64,000 nt of DNA from Heloderma charlesbogerti (lineage: Eukaryota; Chordata; Lepidosauria; Squamata; Helodermatidae): assembly GCA_026122225.1 (NCBI GenBank), contig JANEZZ010002067.1, positions 744,001 through 808,000 on the forward strand, given 5' to 3'. The translations under genes were made by a program, and so were the position numbers. Under the pieces are notes generated by a model. That model worked only from the letters and a program-made list of their open reading frames with translations. It had not been told where the DNA came from and ran no database searches. Shown one piece after another: positions 31,830-43,053 of this stretch (positions are counted from its first letter, which is position 1; every line of letters begins with the position of its first letter).

Positions 31830-32648
31830 ATAAGACCGCTCTTAAAGAAGCCCTCCTTGGATCCTCAAGTTCTGAACAACTTTCGCCCAGTCTCAAATCT
31901 GCCATTTTTGGGCAAGGTGACTGAGCAGGTGGTGGAGGTGCAGTTGAAGGCACACTTGGAAGAAACTGATTATCTAGACCCATTTCAGTCGGGCTTCAGG
32001 CTTGGGCATGAGACAGAAACGGCCTTGGTCGCCTTGGTAGATGATATGAGGAGGGCTCTGGATAGGGGTGAATGCTCCTTCCTTCTTCTCCTCGACCTCT
32101 CAGCGGCTTTTGATACCGTTGACCACGGTATCCTCCTGGACTGCCTGGAGGGGTTGGGCATTGGAGACACCGTATTGCGGTGGTTCCGGTCCTTCCTCTC
32201 TGGCAGGTATCAGAGGGTAGCACTGGGAGAGGAGGTTTCGGACCCGTGGCCACTTACTTGTGGGGTGCCACAGGGTTCCATCCTCTCCCCGATGCTATTT
32301 AACATCTATGTGAAGCTGCTGGGGGCTATCATCAGGAGGTTTGGGGTGCAGTGTCATCAATATGCGGATGACATGCAGCTCTACCTCTCATTCAAATCTT
32401 CACCAAGGTTGGCTGTAGAATCCCTGTCCAAATGTCTGTAGATGGTGAGTGGCTGGATGGGGAGGAATAGGCTGAAGCTGAACCCTGACAAGACCGAGGT
32501 ACTTTTGGTGGGAGACAAGAGGAGGCTAGGGGATGTTGACCTCGTGCTGAATGGGGTACGGCTACCCTTGAAAGACCAGGTCCGCAGCCTGGGGGTAATT
32601 TTGGACTCCCAGCTGTCCATGGAGGCTCAGGTGTCAGCTGTGAGCTAG
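31830..32648 (+). pseudogene. L2 reverse transcriptase domain
   Basis: Contains NNFRPVSNLPFLGKV, LLDLSAAFDTVDHGILL (first catalytic Asp), CGVPQGSILSPMLFNIY and HQYADDMQLYLS (YADD at 32361-32372), so the core RT motifs are present. An in-frame TAG at 32439-32441 follows, then the same frame continues (RLKLNPDKTEVLLVGD) to a second stop near 32646. The L2 assignment rests on the DLSAAFDTVDH and GVPQGS-LSP signatures. It is non-functional because of the stops and truncation. Confidence 0.9.
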
Positions 32649-32714
32649 ACAGCGCTGTATCAACTCCATCTGATACGGTGGCTGCACCCCTTCCTTCTCG
32701 ACCATCTGCTTCCA

Positions 32715-33209
32715 TTGGTAGTACATGCCCTGGTCTCCTCTCGTTTAGACTACTGTAATGCGCTCTACGTGGAGTTACCCCTGAAGACGGTTCGGAAGCT
32801 GCAGCTGGTACAGAACTCGGCGGCTCGCCTGATTAAAGGCAGCCGCCGGCGAGATCACATCACTCCAGTGCTGAAGGAGTTGCACTGGTTACCAGTTGTT
32901 TTCCGGGCCAAATTCAAGGTGTTGGTTTTGACCTTTAAAACCCTATATGGTTCCGGCCCAGCCTATCTTAAGGAATGTCTCCAGCAGCACCAGACAGGCC
33001 GCTTAACAAGATCAGCCTCGGATGGCCTTCTCTCTGTCCCATCAGCCAGGACAGCTAGACTGGTGGGGACGAGGGAGAGGGCCTTTTCTGTGGTGGCCCC
33101 CACTCTGTGGAACTCCCTCCCTAGGGAACTCCGTCATGCCCCCTCTTTAATGAGCTTCTGTCATGCATTAAAAATGTGGTTGTTCAGGCAGGCATTTGGG
33201 GTGGGTTAG
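32715..33209 (+). pseudogene. L2 ORF2 C-terminal region
   Basis: Reads SRLDYCNALYVELP, QNSAARLIKGSRR, LHWLPVVFRAKFKVL and FSVVAPTLWNSLP, the conserved C-terminal part of L2-type ORF2. It is reached from the RT frame only through stops and a frame change between 32640 and 32715. Confidence 0.85.
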
Positions 33210-33920
33210 GGTATTTTAGAAAATGTTTTTATTGTAGAATTTTATTGTTTTAAACTGTTTTATTGGATGTTGTACATCGCCCAGAGTGGCTGGGTGACCA
33301 GCCAGATGGGCGATTAATAAATTTAATAATAAATAAATAAATAAATTCCTCCCATAAGGCTTCTTCAGATCAGGAAGCACAGGCAGCCTGGGAGACTGCA
33401 GAGTAATGGAGAGATGTGTATTACAAAGAAAACACACACAGAGCAGTGAGAGAGCACCCTAGGTCACCTTAAAGTCATTAGGAAAGCTTACAAACATAAT
33501 TAGAATAAATTATAAAACAACTGAGAATGAGGCAGAACGATGAGGCCTCTTTCATGGGGGAGGGACACTTTCAGGAAATTGGAGAACAGATTTTGGCTCA
33601 GCACTAGATCCATCTCTTCCACAATGCTGCCCCCCCACACACACACACCTGCATTGTGGGGGATGCAAAATGGGGGCCAACCTAACCAAACCAGTTGATG
33701 CTGTTGCCATTTGTAGGGGCAGCACACCCCCAAATCCCAACCCCTTACAAAAACATAAAGAACTTGTGATGCAACCTCTGCCAATGGTGTGCCCTGCCTG
33801 TGAGAAACTGTTGAGAATTTTTCCTCATTCTGAAGAAATTTGGTGAAATTGTCCCCCCCCCAATTCCTCTGCCCACAAATAGGGTGGAAAATTTCAAGAG
33901 GCTATTTGTGCACAGCTCTA

Positions 33921-34552
33921 ATTATGAGAGACAGGGGAAAAGTTATTTCTATCCCTTTCTCCACACCATGCATAATTTTATATACCTCTATCATGTCTCC
34001 CATCTAACTTTTCTAAGCTAAAAAGCCCCAAACTTTGGAATCTTTCTTTACAGGGGAGTTGCTCCAAATCCTTGATCATTTTGGTTGCTATTTTCTGCAC
34101 CTTTTCCAGATCTACAGTATTTTTTTTTTTTTGAGGTAAAGCTGTACAGAGTATTCCAAGTGTGGTCACTTGTGTAATGGCATTATGATATTAACAGTTT
34201 TATTTTTGATTCCTTCCCTAATCATTCCCGACATGGCATTCACCCATTTCACAGTGGCTGCACGCTGGGTCAACATTTCCATTGAGCTCTCCACCACAGC
34301 CCCCAGATCCCACTCCTGGTCAGTCCCTACCAGCTCAGACTCCATTAGTGTATATCTGAAGTTAGGGAGTTTGTGCCCCAATGTGCATCATTTTACCCTT
34401 GCTTACATTGAATTTGCTATTTTAAGGCCCATTTCACCAGTTTGGGGAGACCTTTAGGAATTCTTTGCTACCCCTTTTTGTTCTAGCCACCCTAAATAAT
34501 TTGGTGCCATCCAAAAACCTGGCCATCTGACTCCTGAACCCTAATGCCGGTT
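33921..34552 (-). mobile_element. CR1 LINE, ORF2 C-terminal part (piece 2 of 3)
   Basis: On the minus strand, frames contain LGHKLPNFRYTL-like text, TDQEWDLGAVVESSMEM, IREGIKNKTVNIIMPLHK and KIATKMIKDLEQLPCKER, with frameshifts and an oligo-A(T) run at about 34117. This is the C-terminal region of CR1 ORF2. Continuous with piece 1 across the hAT insertion. Confidence 0.85.
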
Positions 34553-34562
34553 CAGGTTGTTG

Positions 34563-35046
34563 GCTAGTCTACGTAAATCTTTACGTAGACTACAGCGACC
34601 AAATAAGGAACGGGAATGGCGGCTCCCTATGGGGGCCGCCATTATCCGTACACACTTTTTTTTTTTTTTTAAAGTCACCCGTGATAAGCTACGTGACGAT
34701 TGACGTAGCCTATCACGGCTGACTTTGCAAATCTAGCCATGATAGGCTACGTGAATCGTCACGTAGCCTATCAGGGGGCGTGTTGTTGTTTTTTTCTTTG
34801 ATTGCAATGGCGGCGGCGGCAGCCGGTCAAAAGACCGGCTGCCGCTCCCGCCCCGCTCGAACACCCGCCGAACTGCCAGCCGGACCCGCCGCCGGGAGGG
34901 ACATTCGGCGAAGGTAAGTCCCGTCCCGGGGGGGGTGCGGGGGGTGGGGGGGTGCAGAGGATTTCTCCCCGAAACTTGTTCGGGGGGCCGAACACGTTGG
35001 CGCTCGGCCCCCCGAAGTTTCGGGGAGAAATTCTCCGCCAACCCTA
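34563..35046. mobile_element. Hairpin-rich element, copy D (half element)
   Basis: Starts abruptly in a TAGTCTACGTAAA hairpin, the central hairpin of the large palindromes in A and C, and runs to a normal terminus (GCCAACCCTA). It contains hairpins near 34565, 34679 and 34737, the GCCGGTC hairpin at 34819-34843 and an outward GTAAGT at about 34914. It corresponds to the right half of 5701-6699. Confidence 0.75.
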
Positions 35047-35374
35047 CAAGAGAGAGGGTCTTCTCAGTTGTGGTGCCCTGCTTCTAAAATGCCCTCCGAA
35101 AGAGGCTGACCTGGCAAAGATAACATTGTTATCTTTGGGGCATCAGATGAACACCTTCCTTTTCTTCCAGGCATTTTAGAGTTTGGGGGAGGGATATATT
35201 TTATAGCTGTCTTTATATATTTGATATTTAGTCCTTATGTCTTTTGTTTGTTGTTTTGTATTATGTTGTATTCTTTTAGCCTTTGTGGTTTCATTTTTTT
35301 TTATTCTTTTAGCTTTGTAATCTTCCTAGAAAAAGTCTGTTATTGGGTGGATTAAAAATATAATAAATAAATAT
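35047..35374 (+). mobile_element. L2-clade LINE 3' end
   Basis: AGAGGGTCTTCTCAGTTGTGG then TGCCC encodes an L2 FSVV-like remnant with stops, then a 3' UTR ending GTTATTGGGTGGATTAAAAA and an ATAATAAATAAATA tail. Together with D it interrupts the CR1. Confidence 0.65.
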
Positions 35375-35375
35375 G

Positions 35376-35512
35376 TTAAAAAGCAGTGGTGCCCATACAG
35401 ATCCTGGGAGGAATCCACTGTTTTCATTCCTTCATTGCGATAACTGTTCATGTACTCCTACTCTCAGTTTCCTGTTTTTCAATCAGTTACCGGGACCTTT
35501 CTTCTTAACCTG
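35376..35512 (-). mobile_element. CR1 LINE, piece 3 of 3
   Basis: AGCAGTGGTGCCCATACAGATCC, then GAACTGTTCATGTACTCCTAC-like text and CCTGTTTTTCAATCAGTTACC, continue the CR1 ORF2 sequence in minus orientation beyond the L2 insertion. They show that all pieces from 29952 onward belonged to one CR1 copy. Confidence 0.65.
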
Positions 35513-35549
35513 TGACAGCTGCACTTGCTCAGGAGACTTTGGTGAGGGA

Positions 35550-35705
35550 CTTTGTCAATGAGGCCATTGTCAACAATTTGACCGGGGGTAGGAATGAGGG
35601 GTGGAATTCACTTGCAGCACTCAACTGCTCTGCACATGACTGTATTGGAGCCATTCTATTTACAAGCATTTGTCAAAGGATTAATGTTCCAAGCTTCTTG
35701 CGCTA
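35550..35705 (+). repeat. Unclassified dispersed repeat, second copy
   Basis: Matches the reverse complement of 25905-26090 (AATGAGGCCATTGTC, GGAGCCATTCTATTTACAAGC, AAAGGATTAATG). Confidence 0.6.
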
Positions 35706-35708
35706 AAG

Positions 35709-35851
35709 TAGGGGTGCCGAACCTCAGGACCACAGGCCAAATCCAGCAAACCTGGAGTTCTAAATAACCTTCTGGGGTTCCCCAGAGGGCAATGCACCAT
35801 CGGAATTCAGCCTCCCCGAGATTCGTGGCGAAATTCTCTGACATCCCTAGT
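35709..35851. mobile_element. hAT-like fragments, including a hairpin-family end
   Basis: The left part (AGGGGTGCCGAACCTCAGG...CCAAATCCAGC) resembles the 63649 family. The right part (GGAATTCAGCCTCC...GAAATTCTCTGACATCCCTA) is the terminal segment of a hairpin-rich element. Confidence 0.5.
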
Positions 35852-37401
35852 GCTACTGTGAGATATTCCTGGTAGCAGAGGGTAGCATGAAGGTGATAAC
35901 CTGAGCTAGGAACAGTGTACATCTATGTGTCATCATGTTGAAACAGCTTAGCCAATACAGTTAGTCTCAGAGACAGTGTGTTGCATTTGACATGCTGTGT
36001 CTGAGCCCAAACCTCCTTCCCCCACCCCACCACCCCCGATGAAGCTGCGAGTGAGGGCATCTCTACACCAGCCTAAAATCCTGCATTTAAAACAGGGCTT
36101 TCTGCTTCCGTTTTAAACGCAGGATCACAATGACTCCCTTTTTCACGTGCTTCCTTTCCCCCCTCCCCTTTCCCCCCTCCCCTTTCCCCCTCCTTCTCCC
36201 CATATCTGTGTCTTCCATTAACTTTCATTGATCTCGATCCTCTTCTTGCCGCTTTAACTCTTTTCACGGAGGAAACTCAAGTGGAACACAATGGGGTAAT
36301 TCAATAGCTCATTATCTATGATCTATTTAAAAATGAACAAAGGGCATTTAGGGCAGGAGACGCCCTGGAGGGTCACAGCAGGGTCATGGCATCATGTAAA
36401 GAGCCTGCAAACTTCCGTGAAGGAGCAATCTCCATCACAGGATAAAAGCTCAGTGTGAAGGAGCCCTAAGAGCAGACGAACAGTGATGGAGTGGGACTAC
36501 TTAACCCTTTCTCTCCTGGCAGCTTCTGTCCTCGCTCCACTTTTTGATTTTCTCTTCCCAAGCTGTTTTTCTACCAGAGAGAACAAGATGAAGGTACCTA
36601 TATCTCCCTCCACACTCGCCCCAAGGTATAAGATCAGTTTAGATTAAGAGCCATTTTGAGTAGAAAAACAGCCAGAATGGAAAGGCTTTAGCCCTCCCCA
36701 CCCCCTTGCCATTCCTTCACTCATACTCTTAGCCTCCTTTGGCTGCTTTTCATCAAATAAAAGTAGGGAGAGTTTACACACATCTCCAGTGTAACATCTA
36801 GTTTCTCCTGGAAAATACCCAGACTTTGGGGCGGAGGAGTATAGTTTCTCATGATGTATTGCTCTGTCCCAGGCTATCTTTTGTTCATGGCTACATTGGT
36901 GCAAGCTATCTGTGTGTGTCGTATGTGTATGGGTCGTGTGCGTGCATGTATGTGCATGTATGCACACATGTGTGTGCCCCTGTGTGTGTGTTTGTTTTCA
37001 TAGGAAATCTGGCAAAGATGCACAATGCATCCGTTCAAACAAGTGTAGGGCAAACATCGGTTTGTAGTCCTCCCTCTCCATGGAATTATTCTAAACAGGA
37101 TATCAGTGTCACTAAAGAGACAAGTCATCCCACCCTTTCTTTCTTATTTTTCCTTTTCTTTGCTCTTTTTTTCCATTGTTATTCCATAGCGAGTTTAAGT
37201 CCCTTAGCACAAGGAGGGTGGATCCCTAGCTTTTAAAAATTTAATCTACCTTTGTAACACAACCTAAAAGGAAGGGAAATTAAACGGCTGCTTGTTTGAG
37301 AAGAAAGAGCTTTATTTATCACTCAGTCCTACTTTACCTCCAGTGACCTAATTACAGCCCGTACCAGTGGAGAAAGTTCTGGAACAGCTGAAGGAGTGCT
37401 T
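35852..37401. other. No gene seen; simple-sequence tracts
   Basis: A pyrimidine tract at 36151-36200 (three near-repeats of CCCCTTTCCCCCCT) could form H-DNA, or a G-quadruplex on the minus strand. A TG-rich tract lies at 36911-36991. No convincing coding sequence. Confidence 0.5.
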
Positions 37402-37418
37402 CTGCCACCTAGTGGCCA
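37402..37418 (-). promoter_or_regulatory. CTCF-like site
   Basis: The minus strand reads TGGCCACTAGGTGGCAG, an excellent match to the vertebrate CTCF core (CCACTAG followed by (G/A)(G/T)GGCAG). It sits in non-repetitive DNA, so it could be a real insulator or loop anchor; occupancy cannot be seen from sequence. Confidence 0.5.
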
Positions 37419-38696
37419 CCATGTGTCAACAACTGAATGTCAAATCCACAAGGTTGTATATTTTAATATGGCCAGCACACACATGTAGGTGACCTTCCCT
37501 AGTGTGCTTATGTGAAGGCTGAGAACATCTGCATTTTACAATTCTCTCTGCCCTTTCATGGGCTCAGTGTAAATACTTTGCCCAGTGATATTTTTAAAGT
37601 GAGAAATCTATTCCTCGAAGAGGTAAGTGAGCATGTAAAGTATATCACCACAGTGCCATTGCATTTTAAGCATGCGATATCACTTGGAAAAAGAGAGACA
37701 GAGAGAGAAGAACTCAGAGTGCATTGGTAATATTAGGACAAGTCTGAATGCAAAATGTAATCCCTAAGCTGTAAGCAAGCATTTTTTTAAAGAAACCTAA
37801 GAGAGTTGACTATATAACTTCCTCAAGGTTTGGTGCTTTGTTTTGTTTTTTTAAATCCAAGCTTTAGAATACAAAATGGACTGTACTATCATAACTGGAT
37901 ATTTTAAGGTGACCTCCAGAAGGAATGGATATAACCTTTTTTTCCCTTCAAAAATACATTTGCAGTGAGATTAACAAAGGTTGATATTAAAAATGAAAAT
38001 ATCTTTTACATCAGTGGGTGGACTCTCATTTAATGTCCTGAATAGTATTGTGGACAAATGTTAGAGTCAAATCTTAATGTATATACTGTAGGACTGGCAT
38101 GCTTTTGTTAGCACTTTCCAAATGTAACTTGGCGGCCGAGGTGTGGGGAGGATTCACTATTTTAGTGAATAATTGAAGATATGTGACATTTTCTTAAAAG
38201 TTCCAAATGAGGGAACACATAAGCAATGTCACACATGTTGTAATTCATGTTTCATGATTTTGTAGGGGTGAATCATTATTTTGATCACATGGATAAACAA
38301 TATCAGGGGACCCTTGGCTGCTACTGTATCTCCCAAAAGGTTTAATTACTAGCAAATGTCAAAACCTCAGTGAACATTTCTTAACAGTGGGAAATATAAG
38401 ATAATTCTGGCATTTTATTCAAAATTTATTCAGTATTTCAAAAACTACTGGGTTCCTTTGAATAGTGTCCAAATTCCATCCTCATTACCATCATTTACTA
38501 GTAAATGTTGTCATTTATCAAGACTCAGTGGAATACAACCCAAAAATGTCCGATGATACATGTCCAACTGGTTGGTAAATGTCAAGAATTTTCAAGTGCC
38601 CACTGGGGCTGCTTTTGTTTGAGCAGGGGTGCTCACATTTTTGAGTACCCTGCTTTGAACCATCACCACACTTATGTTGTATGTATGTCTGTATTA
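37419..38696. other. No gene or clear repeat seen
   Basis: AT-rich, apparently unique. Confidence 0.4.
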
Positions 38697-38785
38697 CACA
38701 ATCCTATGCATGTCTACTCAAATGCAAGTACTATTGCGTTCAATGGGACTTATTCCCAGGTAGCTGTGCATAGGATTGCAGCCTT
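38697..38785. mobile_element. Short MITE, ACAATCCTATGCA termini
   Basis: ACAATCCTATGCATG on the left is mirrored by TGCATAGGATTG on the right, with GTCTACTC and TTCAATGGGACTTATTCCCAG inside. Fragments of the family lie at about 17165, 23690 and 61186. Confidence 0.75.
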
Positions 38786-38968
38786 ATTGACCACCCAATA
38801 ACTAGAGTTCTCTGGGTGCTGTATAAGTAAATTAAAAACATAAAATACAAAATGATAATAGCAGCACAAATAAAACTGGAGGCAAAAGATAAAAACAGTG
38901 CAGCACAAAAACCAATTGTGGCAGAGTAAAAGTACGATGATCTAAAAGCAATACAAATTGTTCTTTAG
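38786..38968 (-). mobile_element. L2-clade LINE 3' end, minus strand (piece 1)
   Basis: TTATTGACCACCCAATAAC...TCTCTGGGTGCTG is a diverged L2 3' end in reverse. It continues at 39346-39480 after another insertion. Confidence 0.55.
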
Positions 38969-39345
38969 GGCACAATCCTATGCAGATAGGCAGCCGCCTC
39001 TGAACTTGGAGGTGACCGCCTATCCAATGCAGGGCAGGAGAAGTACAAAGGGGATCACTCCCTCCACACTTCTCCCACCCTGCATTTTCAGCTAGACAGC
39101 CAATTGCAGCTGTCTGGCCGCAGGAGCACGGAGCCGGGAAGGAGGTTGCTGTACAACACATTGGATGTATCATACAGGTATTTCTGCCCTCCCCACCCAG
39201 GAACGCACCAGACACACCCCTTTCTGGCCACTCCGCACCCCACAGAGAATGGGGAGGCAGCGTGGAAGTTGGGGGAGGTCGGTTCCCGGAAAACAGGATA
39301 TCCTATGGTCATCTAGCCACTGACTAGTGGCCATAGGATTGCTAC
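38969..39345. mobile_element. Element with GCACAATCCTATGC / CATAGGATTGC ends
   Basis: Left GGGCACAATCCTATGCAG, right GGCCATAGGATTGCTACC, about 377 bp, with an internal CTAGACAGCC / AGCTGTCTGGC hairpin at 39093-39119. It splits an L2 tail. Confidence 0.55.
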
Positions 39346-39480
39346 CTTAAATGCCCAAGTGAATAAATAGGTCTTTACTGGGTGTAGGCCCCAGATGAGC
39401 CTCTTTGGAGAGGGCTTTTCACAGCTAGGGCACCACCACTGCAAATGCCCTTTCTCTTGTAGCCATCTGCCTTACATCCT
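39346..39480 (-). mobile_element. L2-clade LINE 3' end, minus strand (piece 2)
   Basis: GGTCTTTACTGGGTG, GATGAGCCTCTTTGG and GCAAATGCCCTTTCTCTTG are, in reverse, the usual ORF2 C-terminal coding end of L2-type LINEs. Confidence 0.5.
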
Positions 39481-41504
39481 TACTTCCAAGTACCCACAGC
39501 ATATGTGAGCTTAAATTAAAAATAGGCATGTGACTAGAAAAATACAAATTTTCCATGGACAGTTTCTCCTAACTAGGAACACAACGGTCTGGTACTTGAG
39601 AGTGAAATTAAGTAATTGATTGCTCTCAGGAAAAATCTTCACCAGTTAGCCAGCTATTTGAACTCCATATTTTCACAGTTCTTGCAACATATTTAGTGGA
39701 AGAGAACAGAAGAGATAATAGGCAGCTGCGGGGTGGGAGGGGTGGGGAGGGTAAAGGGGAGGAGTAGTTGGTTTCCATCTCACTGGATGGACCATCATCC
39801 CCAAATTCCAAGCTTCTATGTAAAAAACAACAACAACCAAGACTCAAGCACTTATAGACCCTGAGATATGAGGCAAAATATGCAGCCCCTATTTTGACCA
39901 TTCATTTTGGGGAGAAATTAGTCTGTTCCTGCCTTTCCATCTTTTTTGGAATGAAGTCATAGCAATGACTGACCCATCCAGTGTCAGGAGAAAGAACTAC
40001 CCTGGCTGGTTCATTGTTCAGCTGCTGCTGCTTCTTTTGGTTCTCCCCAGTGGGAAGTGATTGCTGCCCCATAAAATTTCAGTTCAGATACAGGATTTTA
40101 CTGTAGCTGTGTTTGGGCAGTAGTATCTGCCCCAGAACAAAAGGTAGCAGCAAATATAGGAGTTCATTGTCTTTCTAATTCAGGTCTTCTTTTTAATGAT
40201 TTTTAATCCCCTGAGTTTGTAAACGTTAAAAAAAACCCTCACTAAGCCATGCAGTTAATGTCTGTCAGGACATATCTCAGGAAGCGGGACTGTAGTAACC
40301 CAGTGTTGTTATACCCATATGGCTGGAGGTGGGATGGGGGAGGTTAGAGTAGCGTATGACTTTTTTTGCGGGGGGGGGGGCTTATAGTAGTGTATGAGAT
40401 CTCTGCAGTGTAGTACAGTGTTGTTATCCACTCTCCTGGTGTGTTAAGGGTTGGGTTTTGTTGCTGTAGTTCAGGAAAATGCAGTGTGTGCGCGCGTGCA
40501 CGCGCGTGTATGTGGGGGGTGAAGTTAATTGTAGCAGCGTTACAATTTATTAAGGGCTAGAGGGGGTTGTGACATATGTCTGTACCTTGGAGAGTACAGT
40601 CCTATGGAGAGCATCCTAGTGACCATAGGACTGCTCGGAAAACCACTCCGAGGTCTGAGACAGCGCTCCAACGTTAGAAGAGAGAGTCAGAGATCTGACC
40701 CCAAACCCTGACCCCTCGCAGCTGGCACAGAAAGACTGTGCTGGCTCCCTCTCCAAGGTCAGAAAAATGATTGGGGGGAGGGGGCTTTTCTAGTGAGAGG
40801 GGAGGGAAGGAGAACAGAGAGGTCAGGATACAGGACATCCTGAGCCTCCTCCAGCCTCCTTCCCTCCCCTTCTGAAGTGCCCTCACTAGATGAACTGAAA
40901 AGCACCTCTAGCAAAAATCACCAAACATGGAGGACAGGGAGGCAAAGATCACCTCCATCACTCCTCCCACCCTGCCAGCTTCAGCCCAGCAGGGCACAAG
41001 AATCTCGGAAGCCTCCAAGTTTGGAGGTTTCCAAGCAGCAAGGACACAATCGATATGACTGTGCACTAAGACAGCCTCCAAGCTGAAGTGTCCCTTTCTT
41101 CTTGGAGGCCTGGGTGAGCCTTTTCCTCTTTTGGTGCAGGCCTTGGAGTTGAGGCAGTGTGTCATGCAGCTCCTCAGAAGGTTTTCTCCTGTTTTGTTTT
41201 CTCCTGTTTTGTACTAAAAACAAGAGCCTGCTATTAAGGTACCTGAGTCTCTTGTATACTACTTGGAGAGCAGAGCCTAGGGGTGGATGGTAAACTGGGT
41301 GGGTAAGCTTATCCATATTAGCTGTGCCCAAAGGCTATTATGGGAATGAAGGTAGCCAGGGAAAGAATTGAGGCTTTCAGGCATGGGTAAATGAGAAAGA
41401 TATTGTTTAGATCTACCCACTCAAAAACAACAGAGGGATGTAACATAATCAGTTGAACTAAAATTAAGGAGGGCAGGCTCCCTGGGAGAAAAATAAGACA
41501 ACAG
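39481..41504. other. No gene seen; G-quadruplex and alternating purine-pyrimidine tracts
   Basis: At 39730-39751 five G-runs of 3-4 bases are separated by single bases, a strong G-quadruplex pattern on the plus strand. At 40483-40512 a GTGTGTGCGCGCGTGCACGC tract is a Z-DNA candidate. Frames at 40674-41331 have no domain similarity. Confidence 0.5.
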
Positions 41505-42050
41505 CTCCCAGCCTCATTCTGGAAACTGCTGTCTTGTCAATTGCCTACCTGTTGTTGGTGTTAACATTCAAAGCCCTTAACGGATTGGGGCCAGGTTACC
41601 TGAAGGATCGCCTCCTCCCATATGTGCCTGCCCGGACCTTAAGATCATCATCAGCGGCCCTTCTCCGTGAGCCCCTGCCGAAGGAAGTGAGGCGGGTGGC
41701 TACTAGGAGGAGGGCTTTTTCTGTTGTGGCACCCCGGCTCTGGAATGAGCTCCCTAGTGAGGTTCGCCTGGCGCCTACATTGTACTCCTTTCGGCGCCAG
41801 GTGAAGACCTTTTTATTTTCCCAGCCATTTTAGCTTTCTAAATTTTTATCTTTGCTGTTTTAAATCTGTATTTTAAACTCCTGTACTGCTGCTAGGTTTT
41901 ATTGTGGTTGTATTGTTATATTGTGGTTTTAATGTTCTATATATTTTAAATTGTTTTATTGTGTGTTGTTTGGTTTTAGTTTTTGTGAACCGCCCAGAGA
42001 GCTTCGGCTATTGGGCGGTATAGAAATGAAATAAATAAATAAATAAATAA
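41505..42050 (+). mobile_element. L2-clade LINE 3' end
   Basis: The best-preserved 3' end of this type in the window. A coding remnant is followed by a 3' UTR with GAACCGCCCAGAGAGCTTCGG, CTATTGGGCGGTATAGAAATG and an AATAAATAAATAAATAAATA tail. 5'-truncated. Confidence 0.85.
41534..41833 (+). pseudogene. L2 ORF2 C-terminal fragment
   Basis: A 99-codon open frame reading LTFKALNGLGPGYLKDRL, then EVRRVATRRRAFSVVAPRLW and a normal C-terminus (KTFLFSQPF). The frame is intact, implying a relatively recent insertion, but it covers only the final tenth of ORF2. Confidence 0.85.
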
Positions 42051-43045
42051 ATTGTTGCACCTTTCTAGTTGTAATTTTTAAAAGGGGTAGGCTTGGTATA
42101 CACATTTCGCAGAGGCCAGGTCTTCCTAACTGGTTACATCTGGTGCAGAGGCATTGTTGTTACTCAATCACCAGATCTACCAGAAATAGTAGACCTCTGA
42201 CTGGGCTTCTTTTAATATTGCAAGCAGATGTAAAATGTGCAGTTCCAGGACAAAATGTGCAGTTCCAAAATAACATTTTTGCAGTTCAAAATCCACGTAA
42301 TACCAACATTGATCATGTTAGCTGATGTAAAAAGTGGCTGGTAACAATGTGAAAAGTGAAGTGAGTAGTCCAGGCTCTTGTAGAACCCCAAAACCTGATC
42401 AAGTGTGCTCATTTCTCCTCCCTCTGCTAAGGACCCTCCTCATAAACTCCCCTGCTACTCACTACAGTGTGTTTACTAATGTTTCTAAGATGGAGGAAAT
42501 TCTAGAACATGGAGACCCATTTCTTGAGAAGTCATGTGAAGCTGTCAATAAGGGTGGTGATGCTGGAAAATATCTATCATTCATAAGACTGCACATAAGA
42601 TTTTGTGATTCTAGAATATTTTTTTTTAATCTTGGTCTTAGGTTGTTGTTTTTTTTTATATCCCATACCCCAAACAAAGTTTAGCTGGAATTCATGATGC
42701 TTCTTGTATAAAGCTTGAATATATGTCCACATGCAGTCTTATTCAGATTATTGCTGGTGGTACTGATAGTTCAGAGATGAAAAGAAGGTTCAGTTCCCCA
42801 CTGCTTCTCCTCCCCCCACAAAATAGATATTAGTGCTTTCCTTAACTGAAGTTGCATATGCTTAACTCCATTTGCAGAACGGGGGCTTTTCAATATGAGA
42901 AATGCATATACAGCAGCAGCCCAGTGCGACACATTTACATTGCGGTGCCAGATGTACTGCCTAAAAGCAGCGCCCAGATCCTAAGACGCAATGCACTGAA
43001 GTGCAGTATGTCTTGAATAATTATCAAAACTTATCAAAAACATGT
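42051..43045. other. No gene or clear repeat seen
   Basis: Unassigned. A short direct repeat (ATGTGCAGTTCCA) lies at about 42236 and 42256. Confidence 0.4.
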
Positions 43046-43053
43046 TACCCCGT

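Larger units (their letters stand above)
30600..33346 (+). mobile_element. L2-clade LINE, long 5'-truncated copy
   Basis: Encodes the end of the linker, the reverse transcriptase and the C-terminal part of ORF2, then a 3' UTR (ACATCGCCCAGAGTGGCTGG) and an AATAAATAAATAA tail. The endonuclease region is missing. It is interrupted by hairpin element C at 30884-31829. The coding parts are annotated separately. Confidence 0.85.
30323..33920. mobile_element. hAT-like element with perfect 8-bp TSD, containing an L2 LINE
   Basis: Left end TAGTGCTGTGCCAAATTT, right end TTTGTGCACAGCTCTA, forming inverted TAG(T/A)GCTGTGC termini. ATTATGAG flanks it perfectly (30315-30322, 33921-33928). Own sequence is about 30323-30600 and 33347-33920; the middle is an L2 insertion. 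The terminal motif differs from TAGGGATG, so it is a separate family. Confidence 0.85.

Noticed and set aside
38832..39215. 127-codon minus-strand frame
   Set aside because: It crosses the boundary between an L2 tail and a MITE-like insertion and therefore cannot be a real gene.
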